A stretch of DNA of 64,000 nucleotides, from NCBI RefSeq assembly GCF_017877355.1, contig NZ_JAGIPR010000002.1, forward strand, positions 248,001 to 312,000. The letters are read 5' to 3'. Position numbers and translations under genes: made by a program. The notes beneath the pieces are model-generated. The model did no database searches. It worked only from the letters and a program-made list of their open reading frames with translations, and was not told the origin of the DNA. Origin of the DNA: Chryseobacterium jejuense (lineage in GTDB: Bacteria; Bacteroidota; Bacteroidia; Flavobacteriales; Weeksellaceae). Position 1 is the first letter of the stretch; every line of letters starts with the position of its first letter. Below are positions 34,493-42,252 of this stretch, piece after piece.

Positions 34493-34555
34493 TAATAATT
34501 CCCCTGCGATGGGGGCGTCGAAAATTCAAAGAATTTTTGACGGGGTGGTTCAATA
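34493..34555 (-). repeat. REP-like dispersed repeat, copy 2
   Basis: Reverse complement begins AACCACCCCGTCAAAAATT and carries the same two hairpins as 6277-6334 (an AAATTC/GAATTT arm and a CCCC...GGGG arm). A short direct copy of AATAATTCCCCT flanks it on both sides (near 34494 and 34553). It lies between clpP and the end of the T9SS-sorted gene. Confidence 0.75.
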
Positions 34556-34565
34556 ATTCCCCTCT

Positions 34566-35681
34566 CTACTTCTTCACAATCTTATGCACCGTGGAACCAT
34601 TATTAGTCTTAATCTCCATCCAATATACACCAGCATTTAAAGATTTAACATTGATCTTCGTTGCATGGGAAGTCATTACTTTCTGTCCTAATGAAGAATA
34701 CATATTGACTTCTATGATATTCTCAGGACTTTCAATCTGAATAAAATCACTCGTTGGATTAGGATAAATATTGAATAATGCTCTCTTATTTATTGTGGCA
34801 ACAGACAATGTAGCGTTACTTGCTTCAGTAGGAGTGAAAGGTTTTCTGTCTCCAAAGCTTAATCCAAACCATGTATTGTTACTCAATTGGATTTGGCTCA
34901 GATCCGCCTTTTTCTGCCAGCTGGAAAGATCTTTTCCGGTGTATAATTTCCAGTTTTCCGCTCCGGAGTTGTTTCCGGTAAAGGTATTTAACGACAAATT
35001 GGAAATCTGATTGTTGCTGGAAGTGAAATTGAAATAAGGAGCTTGAGATTGGATAAGCTGTAAGGCCTGTTCTGCTGTTATAGTGCCATTATATTGAATT
35101 CCAAAAACAAAAGAGTTGGCATTACCATTAGAATTATGGGTTCCAAAATCTACAACAACAAGACTTCTGTTGTTTCCTGTTCCAATCCAATGGGTAATTT
35201 GAGATGAGGTGTACCATTGAGAACTATAAGCTGGTACTGGAGTGGATGGTGGGGTATCCATTTCATCAATACCATAGGTAATACCAAACCATAACCCGTC
35301 TGTTAAAGCAGTATAACCTACACCATTATTTTGATTAGACATGTTCCCGGCATTGGGACCAGTCCAGGTAATCCAGTAATCATCTGTACTTGGAGTATGG
35401 TGATTATAGGTAAAACTGTACAGAAATCCTGAAGGAATGTCAGCCTCTATTTTAGGTTCTGCCGCCACAATAGCGTTAATCATGTCTTCTGCCATTAAAT
35501 TATCACCATCAAAGCGAAACCCCCATGCATAAGATGCAGGTGTATTACTGTCATTGAAATCGGCAATGAAATAAGCCTTTTTAGAACCGGTTCCTACCCA
35601 AAACTTAATGTCGTTTTCTGTGAATTGGGCAAAGAAAAACTGCGTACAAAGCAGTAAGAAAAAAAAATAGATTTTTCTCAT
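34566..35681 (-). CDS. T9SS-sorted protein with duplicated domain, under B12 riboswitch
   Basis: 371 residues. Signal peptide (1-18, FFFA), two related domains (about 21-165 and 168-300) and a C-terminal type A sorting domain of the type IX secretion system (about 300-371, NIYPNPTSDFIQI to GSTVHKIVKK). The repeats share FWVGTGSKKAYFIADF / HWIGTGNNRSLVVVDF, YAWGFRFDG / FVFGIQYNG and LWFGITYG / TWFGLSFG. The cobalamin riboswitch upstream implies a corrinoid-related role at the cell surface, perhaps B12 capture as for the Bacteroides BtuG/BtuH proteins; that link is inference. No TonB receptor is adjacent. Confidence 0.85.
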   Translation of the reverse strand: MRKIYFFFLLLCTQFFFAQFTENDIKFWVGTGSKKAYFIADFNDSNTPASYAWGFRFDGDNLMAEDMINAIVAAEPKIEADIPSGFLYSFTYNHHTPSTDDYWITWTGPNAGNMSNQNNGVGYTALTDGLWFGITYGIDEMDTPPSTPVPAYSSQWYTSSQITHWIGTGNNRSLVVVDFGTHNSNGNANSFVFGIQYNGTITAEQALQLIQSQAPYFNFTSSNNQISNLSLNTFTGNNSGAENWKLYTGKDLSSWQKKADLSQIQLSNNTWFGLSFGDRKPFTPTEASNATLSVATINKRALFNIYPNPTSDFIQIESPENIIEVNMYSSLGQKVMTSHATKINVKSLNAGVYWMEIKTNNGSTVHKIVKK

Positions 35682-35725
35682 GATATAATTAAATTAAAGT
35701 TTTATTCCCGAAACTTATGTATTAA

Positions 35726-35745
35726 CAGGATTATCTTTAATCCTG
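35726..35745 (-). promoter_or_regulatory. Hairpin between riboswitch and start codon
   Basis: CAGGATTA / TAATCCTG 8-bp stem just 3' of the aptamer. No T run follows, so translational control or RNA protection is more likely than termination. Confidence 0.45.
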
Positions 35746-35756
35746 AAATGTAAAGT

Positions 35757-35932
35757 GTGTTCAAGGCAGGTCTCCTGGCTCGCATCCTATAGCCAACCTT
35801 CCCGGAATGTTGATCCAGTGGTTCATTTTATAATAGCTATAGGTAAAAAACAGCTTACAGTTGCGGGTACAGCTCAAGATTTGAATGATATTCTCACTTG
35901 ATTCCCTATTGTGAACAGTGTTCAACCTTAAA
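35757..35932 (-). ncRNA. Cobalamin (B12) riboswitch
   Basis: Read on the minus strand the aptamer shows its conserved blocks in order: AGGGAATCAAGTGAGAA, AGCTGTACCCGCAACTGTAA, CCACTGG, GGGAAGG and the closing GAGCCAGGAGACCTGCC. Ends are held by GTTCA/TGAAC. It would lower expression of the T9SS-sorted protein when adenosylcobalamin is plentiful. Confidence 0.93.
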
Positions 35933-35939
35933 AACGATG

Positions 35940-35947
35940 CAAATATA
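35940..35947 (-). promoter_or_regulatory. Candidate -7 element driving the riboswitch transcript
   Basis: TATATTTG on the minus strand, a few bases before the first conserved base of the aptamer. From here to 36170 the gap is AT-rich with nothing else identified. Confidence 0.55.
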
Positions 35948-36179
35948 TCATATAATTTTTTGATGTCTGTTTTGTGAATTATATAGCCTGTTCTAGCAAT
36001 TCTTAAGGCTAAATCGGGTTTTGTGATAATGGATTTAATTGATTGGTAATGAATTGTGTTTTTGGTTTTTATTTTCAGAGTTCAATGAGGTATTTTGTTG
36101 TTTATACTGAATTCATCTCAGGGTTCTATTGTTAAAATAGAATTATCATTGCATTCAAGATCAGTTTATAATCAATTTA

Positions 36180-36187
36180 TACTTTCG
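36180..36187 (+). promoter_or_regulatory. Candidate -7 element for the phytase-like gene
   Basis: TACTTTCG, one base from TAnnTTTG, 16 bases before ATG 36204. Confidence 0.45.
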
Positions 36188-36203
36188 CGCCATAAAAGTT
36201 AAT

Positions 36204-37472
36204 ATGAAAAAATTACTATTATCTGCTTTGGTGCTATCTGTAGTATGGTCATGCAGCAAAGATGATTACAACAATATAAATAATCAGGATATTAATTACT
36301 CTAAACTTCCTCAGGAGTTTCCTTTTTCGACGCTGGCAACAGTGAACGGAGTGGATGTAATTAATGGCGGATTCGGTTCCGGAGCGGCTGCTCATCCTAC
36401 AAGAAAAGGAGAGTTTTATGTTATTACAGACCGTGGCCCGAATACAGATTACAAGAGCGGGAAAAAGTTTTTAGCACCCAATTTTACTCCTACCATTATG
36501 CATTTTAAAATTAATGCTGAAGGAAAGGTGGAAGTCATTAAATATATTAAACTTAAAAATCCATCCGGACAGCCTATTACAGGACTTCCAAACCCTATTG
36601 GAATGGGAAGTACAGGTGAAGTGGCTTATGATGCAGCAGGAAATGAACTGGGTACGGATAAATATGGATTAGACAGTGAAAGTATTGTGGCAGCACCTGA
36701 TGGTACATTCTGGGTTTCCGATGAATACGGCCCACATATCGTTCACTACAATGCCGATGGAGTAGAGTTGGAAAGAATAAGCCCAATTGGTGTAAATACA
36801 GGAACAAGAAAGTTACCTGCTGTTTTAGCCAAAAGAAGAGCAAACAGAGGAATGGAAGGACTTTGTATGACTCCAGATGGAAAAACGTTGGTAGGAACAA
36901 TGCAATCAATGATGCTTGTTCCGTCAAAAGCTCTGGCAACGAATACAACCTTAACGAGAATTGTAACTTTTGATATTAATACCGGGCAAACGAAACAATA
37001 TCTGTATAAACAAGATGGTGGTGCTTCTGACTCGGTTTGTGATATTACAGCATTAGGGAATAATGAATTCCTTGTGATTGAAAGAGATGGTAATTTCGGA
37101 ACACAGGGCGGAATTAAAAAGGTATACAGAATCAACCTAAGTGATGCAACGGATGTAACCGGAACTGACCTGGCAGCCGTAGACGGAATGAAGGTGAACG
37201 GAAAATCCTTGGAACAGTGCACTTGGGATGAGCTTACCAATGCAGGAATTAAACCTGTTTCTAAAAAATTAGCCGTAGACTTGGTTGCAAAACTGGGCTA
37301 TGAACATGATAAGTTTGAGGGAATTGTTTATTTAGGAAATAATAAACTGGCTGTTTTCAATGATGATGACTTTGGTGTGGTGGATGACGGAAACGGAAAT
37401 CCTAAGGCAAAAATTTTGCCTAAAACGGGTAAGGTTGATAAAGGAACTATGTATATAGTCGATATTCAATAA
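36204..37472 (+). CDS. Phytase-like esterase-domain lipoprotein
   Basis: 422 residues, lipobox VWSC (Cys17). The mature protein has the propeller pattern of the phytase-like/esterase-like family: FGSGAAAHPTRKGEFYVITDRGPN near residue 55-80, DSESIVAAPDGTFWVSDEYGPHI near 150-175, RANRGMEGLCMTPDGKTLVG near 212-231, and EHDKFEGIVYLGNNKLAVFNDDDFG near the end. Members hydrolyse phosphate or carboxyl esters outside the cell; the substrate here is unproven. Monocistronic, with a terminator right after the stop. Confidence 0.85.
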   Translation: MKKLLLSALVLSVVWSCSKDDYNNINNQDINYSKLPQEFPFSTLATVNGVDVINGGFGSGAAAHPTRKGEFYVITDRGPNTDYKSGKKFLAPNFTPTIMHFKINAEGKVEVIKYIKLKNPSGQPITGLPNPIGMGSTGEVAYDAAGNELGTDKYGLDSESIVAAPDGTFWVSDEYGPHIVHYNADGVELERISPIGVNTGTRKLPAVLAKRRANRGMEGLCMTPDGKTLVGTMQSMMLVPSKALATNTTLTRIVTFDINTGQTKQYLYKQDGGASDSVCDITALGNNEFLVIERDGNFGTQGGIKKVYRINLSDATDVTGTDLAAVDGMKVNGKSLEQCTWDELTNAGIKPVSKKLAVDLVAKLGYEHDKFEGIVYLGNNKLAVFNDDDFGVVDDGNGNPKAKILPKTGKVDKGTMYIVDIQ

Positions 37473-37479
37473 TTAGATT

Positions 37480-37512
37480 TTTTTTAACGGAAAGCGGCGG
37501 AATTTATTCCGC
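37480..37512 (+). terminator. Intrinsic terminator of the phytase-like gene
   Basis: AACGG-AAAGCGGCGGAA-TTTA-TTCCGCCG-TTTTTT: a 7-8 bp GC-rich stem and T run, ten bases past the stop. Confidence 0.88.
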
Positions 37513-37611
37513 CGTTTTTTATTGTATGCCCATTCATGGAATTATTCAATAGAAATGGCTTCAGCCTGTTTAAAGAATAAGAGCAATTTTCCGTTGGCTT
37601 TAACTCAAACC

Positions 37612-37725
37612 TATAATAAACCCTCTGAACAATTACTTCCAGAGGGTTCTTTTTATAATCTTGGTCATTGCGTAAGAATTTAAACTATAATGTAGAGATT
37701 CTTCCTTCGTCAGAATGACAAATTA
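37612..37725. repeat. Intergenic hairpin plus common repeat phrase
   Basis: A hairpin AACCCTCTG / CAGAGGGTT with a T-rich tail (37617-37653) is followed by GTAGAGATTCTTCCTTCGTC then AGAATGACAAA (about 37690-37723), a phrase I recognise as a widespread intergenic repeat type. No gene is present in 37513-37748. Confidence 0.5.
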
Positions 37726-37748
37726 TATGTTTATTATTCTTCTTAATA

Positions 37749-38507
37749 CTAATTAAAACCCTCAATAATTTTAGAGAAATCCTCTAATTTCAAAGCAGCA
37801 CCTCCAATCAGACCACCGTCAATATCAGGTTGAGAGAAGATTTCCTTAGCATTATCCGGCTTCACAGAACCTCCGTAAAGGATAGAAACCTCATCTGCTA
37901 CTTCCTGACCGTATTTAGCGGCAATGATGCTTCTGATGTGTGCGTGAATTTCCTGAGCCTGCTCAGGTGTAGCAGTTTCTCCTGTTCCAATAGCCCAAAC
38001 CGGTTCGTAAGCAATTACTACTTTTTTGATCTCTTCAGCAGAAAGCGTGAAAAGAGCAACTTCAGTCTGGTTCTTTACCACTTCAAAGTGCTGTCCAGCC
38101 TTTCTTTGCTCAAGAGTTTCCCCGTTGCAATAGATTGGAATAAGACCTTTATCTAAAGCTAATTTTACTTTTCTGTTACAGTGAGAATCTGTTTCACCGT
38201 GGTATTGTCTTCTTTCAGAGTGCCCAATTAATGAACCCGTTGCGTCGATAGACTCCAGCATATCAGCAGAGATTTCTCCTGTGTAGGCGCCGCTTTCGTG
38301 CTCGCTCATATCCTGAGAGAATACTCCGATTTCATCCTTTTCAAAGATGTCTTTAGCCATCATTAAGTATAAAGATGGTGGAGCGATCCAAACTTCACAG
38401 TTGGTAGCATTATTGTTTTTATAGCTTAGTAACTGAATCATCAATTGTTGTGCATCAATTACATTTTTGTTCATTTTCCAGTTGCCTGCAACTATTTTTC
38501 TTCTCAT
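37749..38507 (-). CDS. tpiA: Triosephosphate isomerase
   Basis: 252 residues, full length. Substrate Lys11 in GNWKMN, electrophilic His in GHSERRQ (near 96), catalytic Glu in AYEPVWAIGTG (near 168) and phosphate loop GGSVKPDN, GGLIGGAAL. Interconverts dihydroxyacetone phosphate and glyceraldehyde 3-phosphate in glycolysis. It lies in the Bacteroidetes-type cluster tpiA, TerB-like, BT_3928, DUF1599, folP. Confidence 0.96.
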   Translation of the reverse strand: MRRKIVAGNWKMNKNVIDAQQLMIQLLSYKNNNATNCEVWIAPPSLYLMMAKDIFEKDEIGVFSQDMSEHESGAYTGEISADMLESIDATGSLIGHSERRQYHGETDSHCNRKVKLALDKGLIPIYCNGETLEQRKAGQHFEVVKNQTEVALFTLSAEEIKKVVIAYEPVWAIGTGETATPEQAQEIHAHIRSIIAAKYGQEVADEVSILYGGSVKPDNAKEIFSQPDIDGGLIGGAALKLEDFSKIIEGFN

Positions 38508-38661
38508 AAGATTTATATTGATTTATTTTACTTTTTAATTAAACTCACTTTTTGAATCTGCATTATCTGCAAAATCTGCGAGAGCCTTATTGATTAATTC
38601 CTTCTAAATTTATCAATGTTAGATGTTATATCCTTGATCAATTTTTTTGATTTGAGGATGA

Positions 38662-39009
38662 TTACAATCCCCATAAATTTTTCAGAAGGATATAGAAAGT
38701 ATGTTCTTCTTCTGTTACCTTATTATCTGCTTTGATCAATGATTTTGCAAACTGAACAAACTTTAGTCGCTCATCTTCTGTAGAATCATCAAGGAAACAT
38801 CTTCCATGAAATTCAAAGTGATCTTTCCATTCTTCAGGCTGTAAAAGAGCTAATGTATCAAGTTCATTATCAAGGTTCATTCTGAATGGAAACTCATCTG
38901 CCAGATATTGTTGTACCAGCATTCCTTCCTCAGGAGCAAACTCTCCGTCTACAGAAGAAAGGATCATTAATAAGTGGTAACCGGCGATAGATTTATTTGA
39001 TTTTTGCAT
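38662..39009 (-). CDS. TerB-like helical protein
   Basis: 115 residues, all helical, with the TerB pattern of paired acidic segments (SSVDGEFAPEEGMLVQQYL near the N-terminus, KADNKVTEEEHTFYILL near the C-terminus). TerB-fold proteins are associated with metal or membrane stress; no ter genes are near. The gap before tpiA (38508-38661) contains an ATCTGCA/ATCTGCG repeated phrase. Confidence 0.7.
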   Translation of the reverse strand: MQKSNKSIAGYHLLMILSSVDGEFAPEEGMLVQQYLADEFPFRMNLDNELDTLALLQPEEWKDHFEFHGRCFLDDSTEDERLKFVQFAKSLIKADNKVTEEEHTFYILLKNLWGL

Positions 39010-39122
39010 AAATTTTAAAATTAAGTTTAGTGTTTAAAGTTACAGCCTTTACAAGCTTGATTTTTTAGTCATTATTTCTGAAATTCATGATTGACTTGCA
39101 AAGCAGAATTGACTATTCATGT

Positions 39123-40232
39123 TTATTTTACATAATCCTTTGCAGGCTGTTTGTCAACTATTTTTCCGTTTTGAAGAATCAGTACAAAAGGGTTGCTTCT
39201 GGCGATAGTTTTAATGGCTGTACCGTCCATCATAGCATTTTTAATGGTTTTAAAAGTATTCTGGTCTGTAGAAACACCATAGAGAAGGGCTCCTTTCTGT
39301 GCATTTACTTTAGCCTCTACTTTTTTAAGAAGTTCAGCAGAAATCTCTTTCGGATGATAAGAAAATACTAAAATAGCTTTTGGAGCTTTGATGATTTCAT
39401 CCGTAAGTTCCATTCCTGTAGGATCTTCAATCTTGAATTTTACAATCTCAGATTTATATCCTTCTTTCACAAGAACAGATTCATTTTTTCCTTCTTCAAT
39501 TTTCCATGGTGAACCTTCTGCCCAGTATTTTGTTTCCTTGATGTAATCATCCTGATTCACCTTTAAAACTTCACCTGTTTTTTGATTTTTCAGTGAATAA
39601 AAAGTCTTGTATTCAGATGGATTTTTATTGATCTTTTCTTTCTCTTCTTTAATGTCTGTTCCTATTTTGTAATCACGGAAATCGATGACCGGTTCATGCA
39701 TAATTCCCTGAGCCATAATATAGATCATCACCAGAGAAAATGCCGCAAAAATATAATATTTGAACTTACCTGTTGCTTGTTTTCTAGTGCTGCCATACTC
39801 ATCTGTTTTACGGAAATCTTTTTTGTACAGTACAAACAGAATGATCAATCCTACAAGAAGTGCCACATCTTTAAAGAAACTCTGCCAAGGTGTAAATTTA
39901 ATAGCATCTCCGAAGCAGCCACAATCTGTAACCACATTGAAATAGGCAGAATAGAATGTAAGGAAACCAAAGAACACACAAAGTGCAATTAAGGCTGATA
40001 AGGTAAATTTAAGCTTCATTTTCAGCAGCAGCATAAATCCTAAGAAAAGCTCCAGCACAACAACGATAATTGAAAACAGCAGGGCAAATTTTTCAAAAAA
40101 CGGCATATTGAAGACTGCAGGTGAAAAATATTCCTCCATTTTAAAGGAGAATCCTACTAAATCCACAGCTTTTACAAAGCCTGAAAGGATAAAAATGACA
40201 GCGATAATAAAGCGTAATAAACCTTTGATCAT
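39123..40232 (-). CDS. BT_3928 family protein (DoxX-like membrane domain plus thioredoxin-like end)
   Basis: 369 residues. Four N-terminal membrane helices of DoxX/MauE type (LSGFVKAVDLVGFSFKMEEYF, TDCGCFGD in a loop), one further helix near residue 160, then a periplasmic domain ending in a thioredoxin-like fold (KAILVFSYHPKEISAELLKK, NPFVLILQNGKIV) that lacks the CxxC pair. The DCGC pair in the MauE-like part may take part in thiol transfer. One base separates it from DUF1599, so they are co-transcribed. Confidence 0.85.
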   Translation of the reverse strand: MIKGLLRFIIAVIFILSGFVKAVDLVGFSFKMEEYFSPAVFNMPFFEKFALLFSIIVVVLELFLGFMLLLKMKLKFTLSALIALCVFFGFLTFYSAYFNVVTDCGCFGDAIKFTPWQSFFKDVALLVGLIILFVLYKKDFRKTDEYGSTRKQATGKFKYYIFAAFSLVMIYIMAQGIMHEPVIDFRDYKIGTDIKEEKEKINKNPSEYKTFYSLKNQKTGEVLKVNQDDYIKETKYWAEGSPWKIEEGKNESVLVKEGYKSEIVKFKIEDPTGMELTDEIIKAPKAILVFSYHPKEISAELLKKVEAKVNAQKGALLYGVSTDQNTFKTIKNAMMDGTAIKTIARSNPFVLILQNGKIVDKQPAKDYVK

Positions 40233-40233
40233 A

Positions 40234-40800
40234 TTAAATAGTTTTGGGTTCGAATTGGTTTTTTTGTTCTGAGAATTTAATCAGGCAGAAAACGGCATAA
40301 TTCAGCATATCGAAATAATTAGCGTCAAGACCTTCAGATACGATGGTTTTTCCCTGGTTATCTTCAATCTGCTTGGTTCTTAATACTTTCTGGTAAATTA
40401 GATCTGTAATCGAGGAGATTCTCATATCCCTCCATGCTTCACCATAATCATGGTTTTTTCTTTCCATTAAAGCCTGTGCCTCATTGGAATATTTGTCATA
40501 CAGACTTAAAATTTCTTCCTTATTTTCATTAAAATCATTGGAAAGTCCTTTTTCAAGCTGAATAAGTCCAATGATAGAGTAATTGACAATTGCGATAAAT
40601 TCATCTTCCTCACTTTCATCCACCATTTTTACATCAGTCATTTGCAGCGTACGGATTCTATTGACTTTAATATAAATCTGATCCGTAATGGAACTTGGCC
40701 TTAAAACCCTCCACGCCGGTCCGTAATCCTGTAACTTTTTACTGAAAAGATCACGACACTGACTGATAATTTTCTCGAACTGTACTGATGTTTTTGACAT
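40234..40800 (-). CDS. DUF1599 protein, duplicated domain
   Basis: 188 residues made of two copies of the DUF1599 motif: DYGPAWRVLRPSSITDQIY (about 23-41) and DYGEAWRDMRISSITDLIY (about 122-140), each followed by K(V)xR(I/T). The family has been linked by context to nucleotide modification or folate; nothing here tests that. Heads the DUF1599-BT_3928 operon, divergent from folP. Confidence 0.9.
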   Translation of the reverse strand: MSKTSVQFEKIISQCRDLFSKKLQDYGPAWRVLRPSSITDQIYIKVNRIRTLQMTDVKMVDESEEDEFIAIVNYSIIGLIQLEKGLSNDFNENKEEILSLYDKYSNEAQALMERKNHDYGEAWRDMRISSITDLIYQKVLRTKQIEDNQGKTIVSEGLDANYFDMLNYAVFCLIKFSEQKNQFEPKTI

Positions 40801-40817
40801 ATAATTTCTTAATCTTC

Positions 40818-40825
40818 CAAATATA
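40818..40825 (-). promoter_or_regulatory. Candidate -7 element for DUF1599
   Basis: TATATTTG on the minus strand, 17 bases before ATG 40800. Confidence 0.55.
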
Positions 40826-40995
40826 CGAATTCGGTTTTGTTTATGAAATGAGTTTGATTTGAATTATGTTTGAGAATTTAACGGTTTTAGAGTGGGAGCG
40901 TATTAGGGTTGGAGCGCATATGAGAATACAATATACGCCGGAAATTTGCTTCTTTTTTTTCTGATTCTCTGGTTTTCCATTCCCGTACAAATCAC

Positions 40996-41003
40996 TAATT
41001 TTG
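40996..41003 (+). promoter_or_regulatory. Candidate -7 element for folP
   Basis: TAATTTTG, 41 bases upstream of ATG 41045, with TTTTC 18 bases before it in the -33 position. Confidence 0.55.
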
Positions 41004-41044
41004 CAGTATTATAAATCATTCATCACTTATCATTCATCAATCTC

Positions 41045-41887
41045 ATGCTCTCTAACTCTCAAACATACTCTATCAACTGCAACGGCAGGCTTGTGCAACT
41101 GGACACCCCAAAGATTATGGGAATCCTCAATCTTACTCCGGATTCGTTTTCAGATGGAGGTAAATTTAACGATGAAAAACTGGCATTAGAGCATGCTGAA
41201 AAACTACTGAAAGAAGGAGCGGAAATTCTGGATATAGGCCCGCAGTCTACCCGTCCAAATGCTGAATTTTTGACCAGTAAAGAGGAGATTAAAAGAATTG
41301 GAAATGTGATTTCTAAGATCAAAAAAGAATTTCCGGAAGCGTTGATTTCTTTAGATACTTTCTATGCTGAAACAGTAAGGGTTGGATTCAATGAAGGGAT
41401 AGATATGATTAATGATATTTCTGGAGGACAATATGATGAAAAAATGTTTGATACAGCTGCAGAAACAAGGCTCCCGTACATTTTAATGCATGTCAATCCG
41501 TCTTATGAAACAATGCATGATAAGATTAAGTTTGAAGATATAACGTTGGAAGTAAACCAATATTTTTCTGAAAAGACCAATGAACTGTTACAAAAAGGAG
41601 TGAAAGATATCATTTTGGACCCTGGTTTTGGATTTGGAAAAGCAGTAGAAGATCAGATGAAAATGATTAATGAGGTTGAATATCTTGGATTTGGAAAACT
41701 TCCTTTGCTTATCGGGATTTCAAGGAAATCATTTATCTATAAACCACTTGGGAAATCTCCGCTTAATATCACTGAAGAAACACAGAAATTACACATAAAA
41801 GTGCTGGAGCAGGGAGCGAAAATTTTAAGAGTTCATGATGTGGCTGAAACCAAAGAAACGGTTAATCATTTTTTACGAAAAAAATAA
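41045..41887 (+). CDS. folP: Dihydropteroate synthase
   Basis: 280 residues with the DHPS barrel motifs MGILNLTPDSFSDGGKF (pterin loop), DIGPQSTRPNA, LDPGFGFGK and GISRKSFI near the C-terminus. Joins p-aminobenzoate and hydroxymethyl-dihydropterin diphosphate in folate synthesis; target of sulfonamides. Divergent from DUF1599. The ilv leader promoter starts 17 bases past its stop with no clear terminator between. Confidence 0.96.
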   Translation: MLSNSQTYSINCNGRLVQLDTPKIMGILNLTPDSFSDGGKFNDEKLALEHAEKLLKEGAEILDIGPQSTRPNAEFLTSKEEIKRIGNVISKIKKEFPEALISLDTFYAETVRVGFNEGIDMINDISGGQYDEKMFDTAAETRLPYILMHVNPSYETMHDKIKFEDITLEVNQYFSEKTNELLQKGVKDIILDPGFGFGKAVEDQMKMINEVEYLGFGKLPLLIGISRKSFIYKPLGKSPLNITEETQKLHIKVLEQGAKILRVHDVAETKETVNHFLRKK

Positions 41888-41903
41888 AAAGTATTAAAAA
41901 AGC

Positions 41904-41933
41904 TTGTGAGTTTTTAAAAAGTTTATACATTTG
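41904..41933 (+). promoter_or_regulatory. Flavobacterial promoter of the ilv operon
   Basis: TTG at 41904-41906, 19-base spacer, TACATTTG at 41926-41933: both consensus parts with standard spacing. The leader ATG (41938) follows after 4 bases, so the start codon should lie at or very near +1. Confidence 0.75.
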
Positions 41934-41937
41934 CAAT

Positions 41938-42021
41938 ATGAATTTTACGAATCAGAAAAATATTATTGTCATTTCTATTGCAGCTGTTGTCATTTACAAC
42001 AGTCAGGAAACGGCATTTTAA
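41938..42021 (+). CDS. Isoleucine/valine leader peptide 1
   Basis: 27-residue ORF with the cluster IIVISIAAVVI in the middle: five Ile and three Val in eleven codons, and no Leu. Its 3' end (GAAACGGC, 42007-42014) is an exact complement of GCCGTTTC (42050-42057), the 5' arm of the terminator that follows. A self-complementary CTGTTGT / ACAACAG (41984-42002) lies just before. This is the layout of a ribosome-controlled attenuator: stalling at Ile/Val codons frees the antiterminator. The codon bias fits an operon that makes Ile and Val but not Leu. Confidence 0.82.
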   Translation: MNFTNQKNIIVISIAAVVIYNSQETAF

Positions 42022-42047
42022 AATAGATTTTTATTTAAATTATATAT

Positions 42048-42077
42048 AAGCCGTTTCATTTTTGAAGCGGTTTTTTT
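42048..42077 (+). terminator. First ilv attenuator terminator
   Basis: AAGCCGTTTCA / TGAAGCGGTTT stem (two G-U pairs), TTTT loop, seven Ts. Competes with antiterminator segment 42007-42014. Confidence 0.85.
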
Positions 42078-42101
42078 GTTTTAATTTTTTAGAGTACAAT
42101 T

Positions 42102-42158
42102 ATGTATCAGTTATTCGCAGTAATTATTATCGTCATTATTATTCCCTTACGTGTGTGA
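42102..42158 (+). CDS. Isoleucine/valine leader peptide 2
   Basis: 18-residue ORF, MYQLFAVIIIVIIIPLRV, ATG to TGA. Six Ile and two Val in eight consecutive codons is far from chance. Its end holds GTGTGAGACGG (42153-42163), which pairs with CCCTCTCACAC (42191-42201) at 10 of 11 positions; that partner is most of the 5' arm of the second terminator. It may be read from the first transcript, or from a weaker promoter (TTG 42062, TAATTTTT 42082) placed over the first terminator. Confidence 0.82.
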   Translation: MYQLFAVIIIVIIIPLRV

Positions 42159-42188
42159 GACGGAAGATGTATGACTGTACATATATTG

Positions 42189-42219
42189 AGCCCTCTCACA
42201 CTGTGAGAGGGCTTTTTTT
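42189..42219 (+). terminator. Second ilv attenuator terminator
   Basis: AGCCCTCTCAC / GTGAGAGGGCT perfect 11-bp stem, ACT loop, then a T run; 33 bases before ilvE. Confidence 0.92.
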
Positions 42220-42252
42220 ATTCCCATTTCTTAAATTTTAACCCACTATAAC

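Noticed and set aside
34423..34740. A 105-codon plus-strand reading frame after clpP
   Set aside because: It runs through the REP-like repeat and the 3' end of the T9SS-sorted gene on the other strand; no conserved motif or good start context.
40240..40270. GGGTTCGAATT near 40247, similar to a tRNA T-loop
   Set aside because: It lies inside the DUF1599 coding region, and no acceptor or anticodon stem can be built around it.
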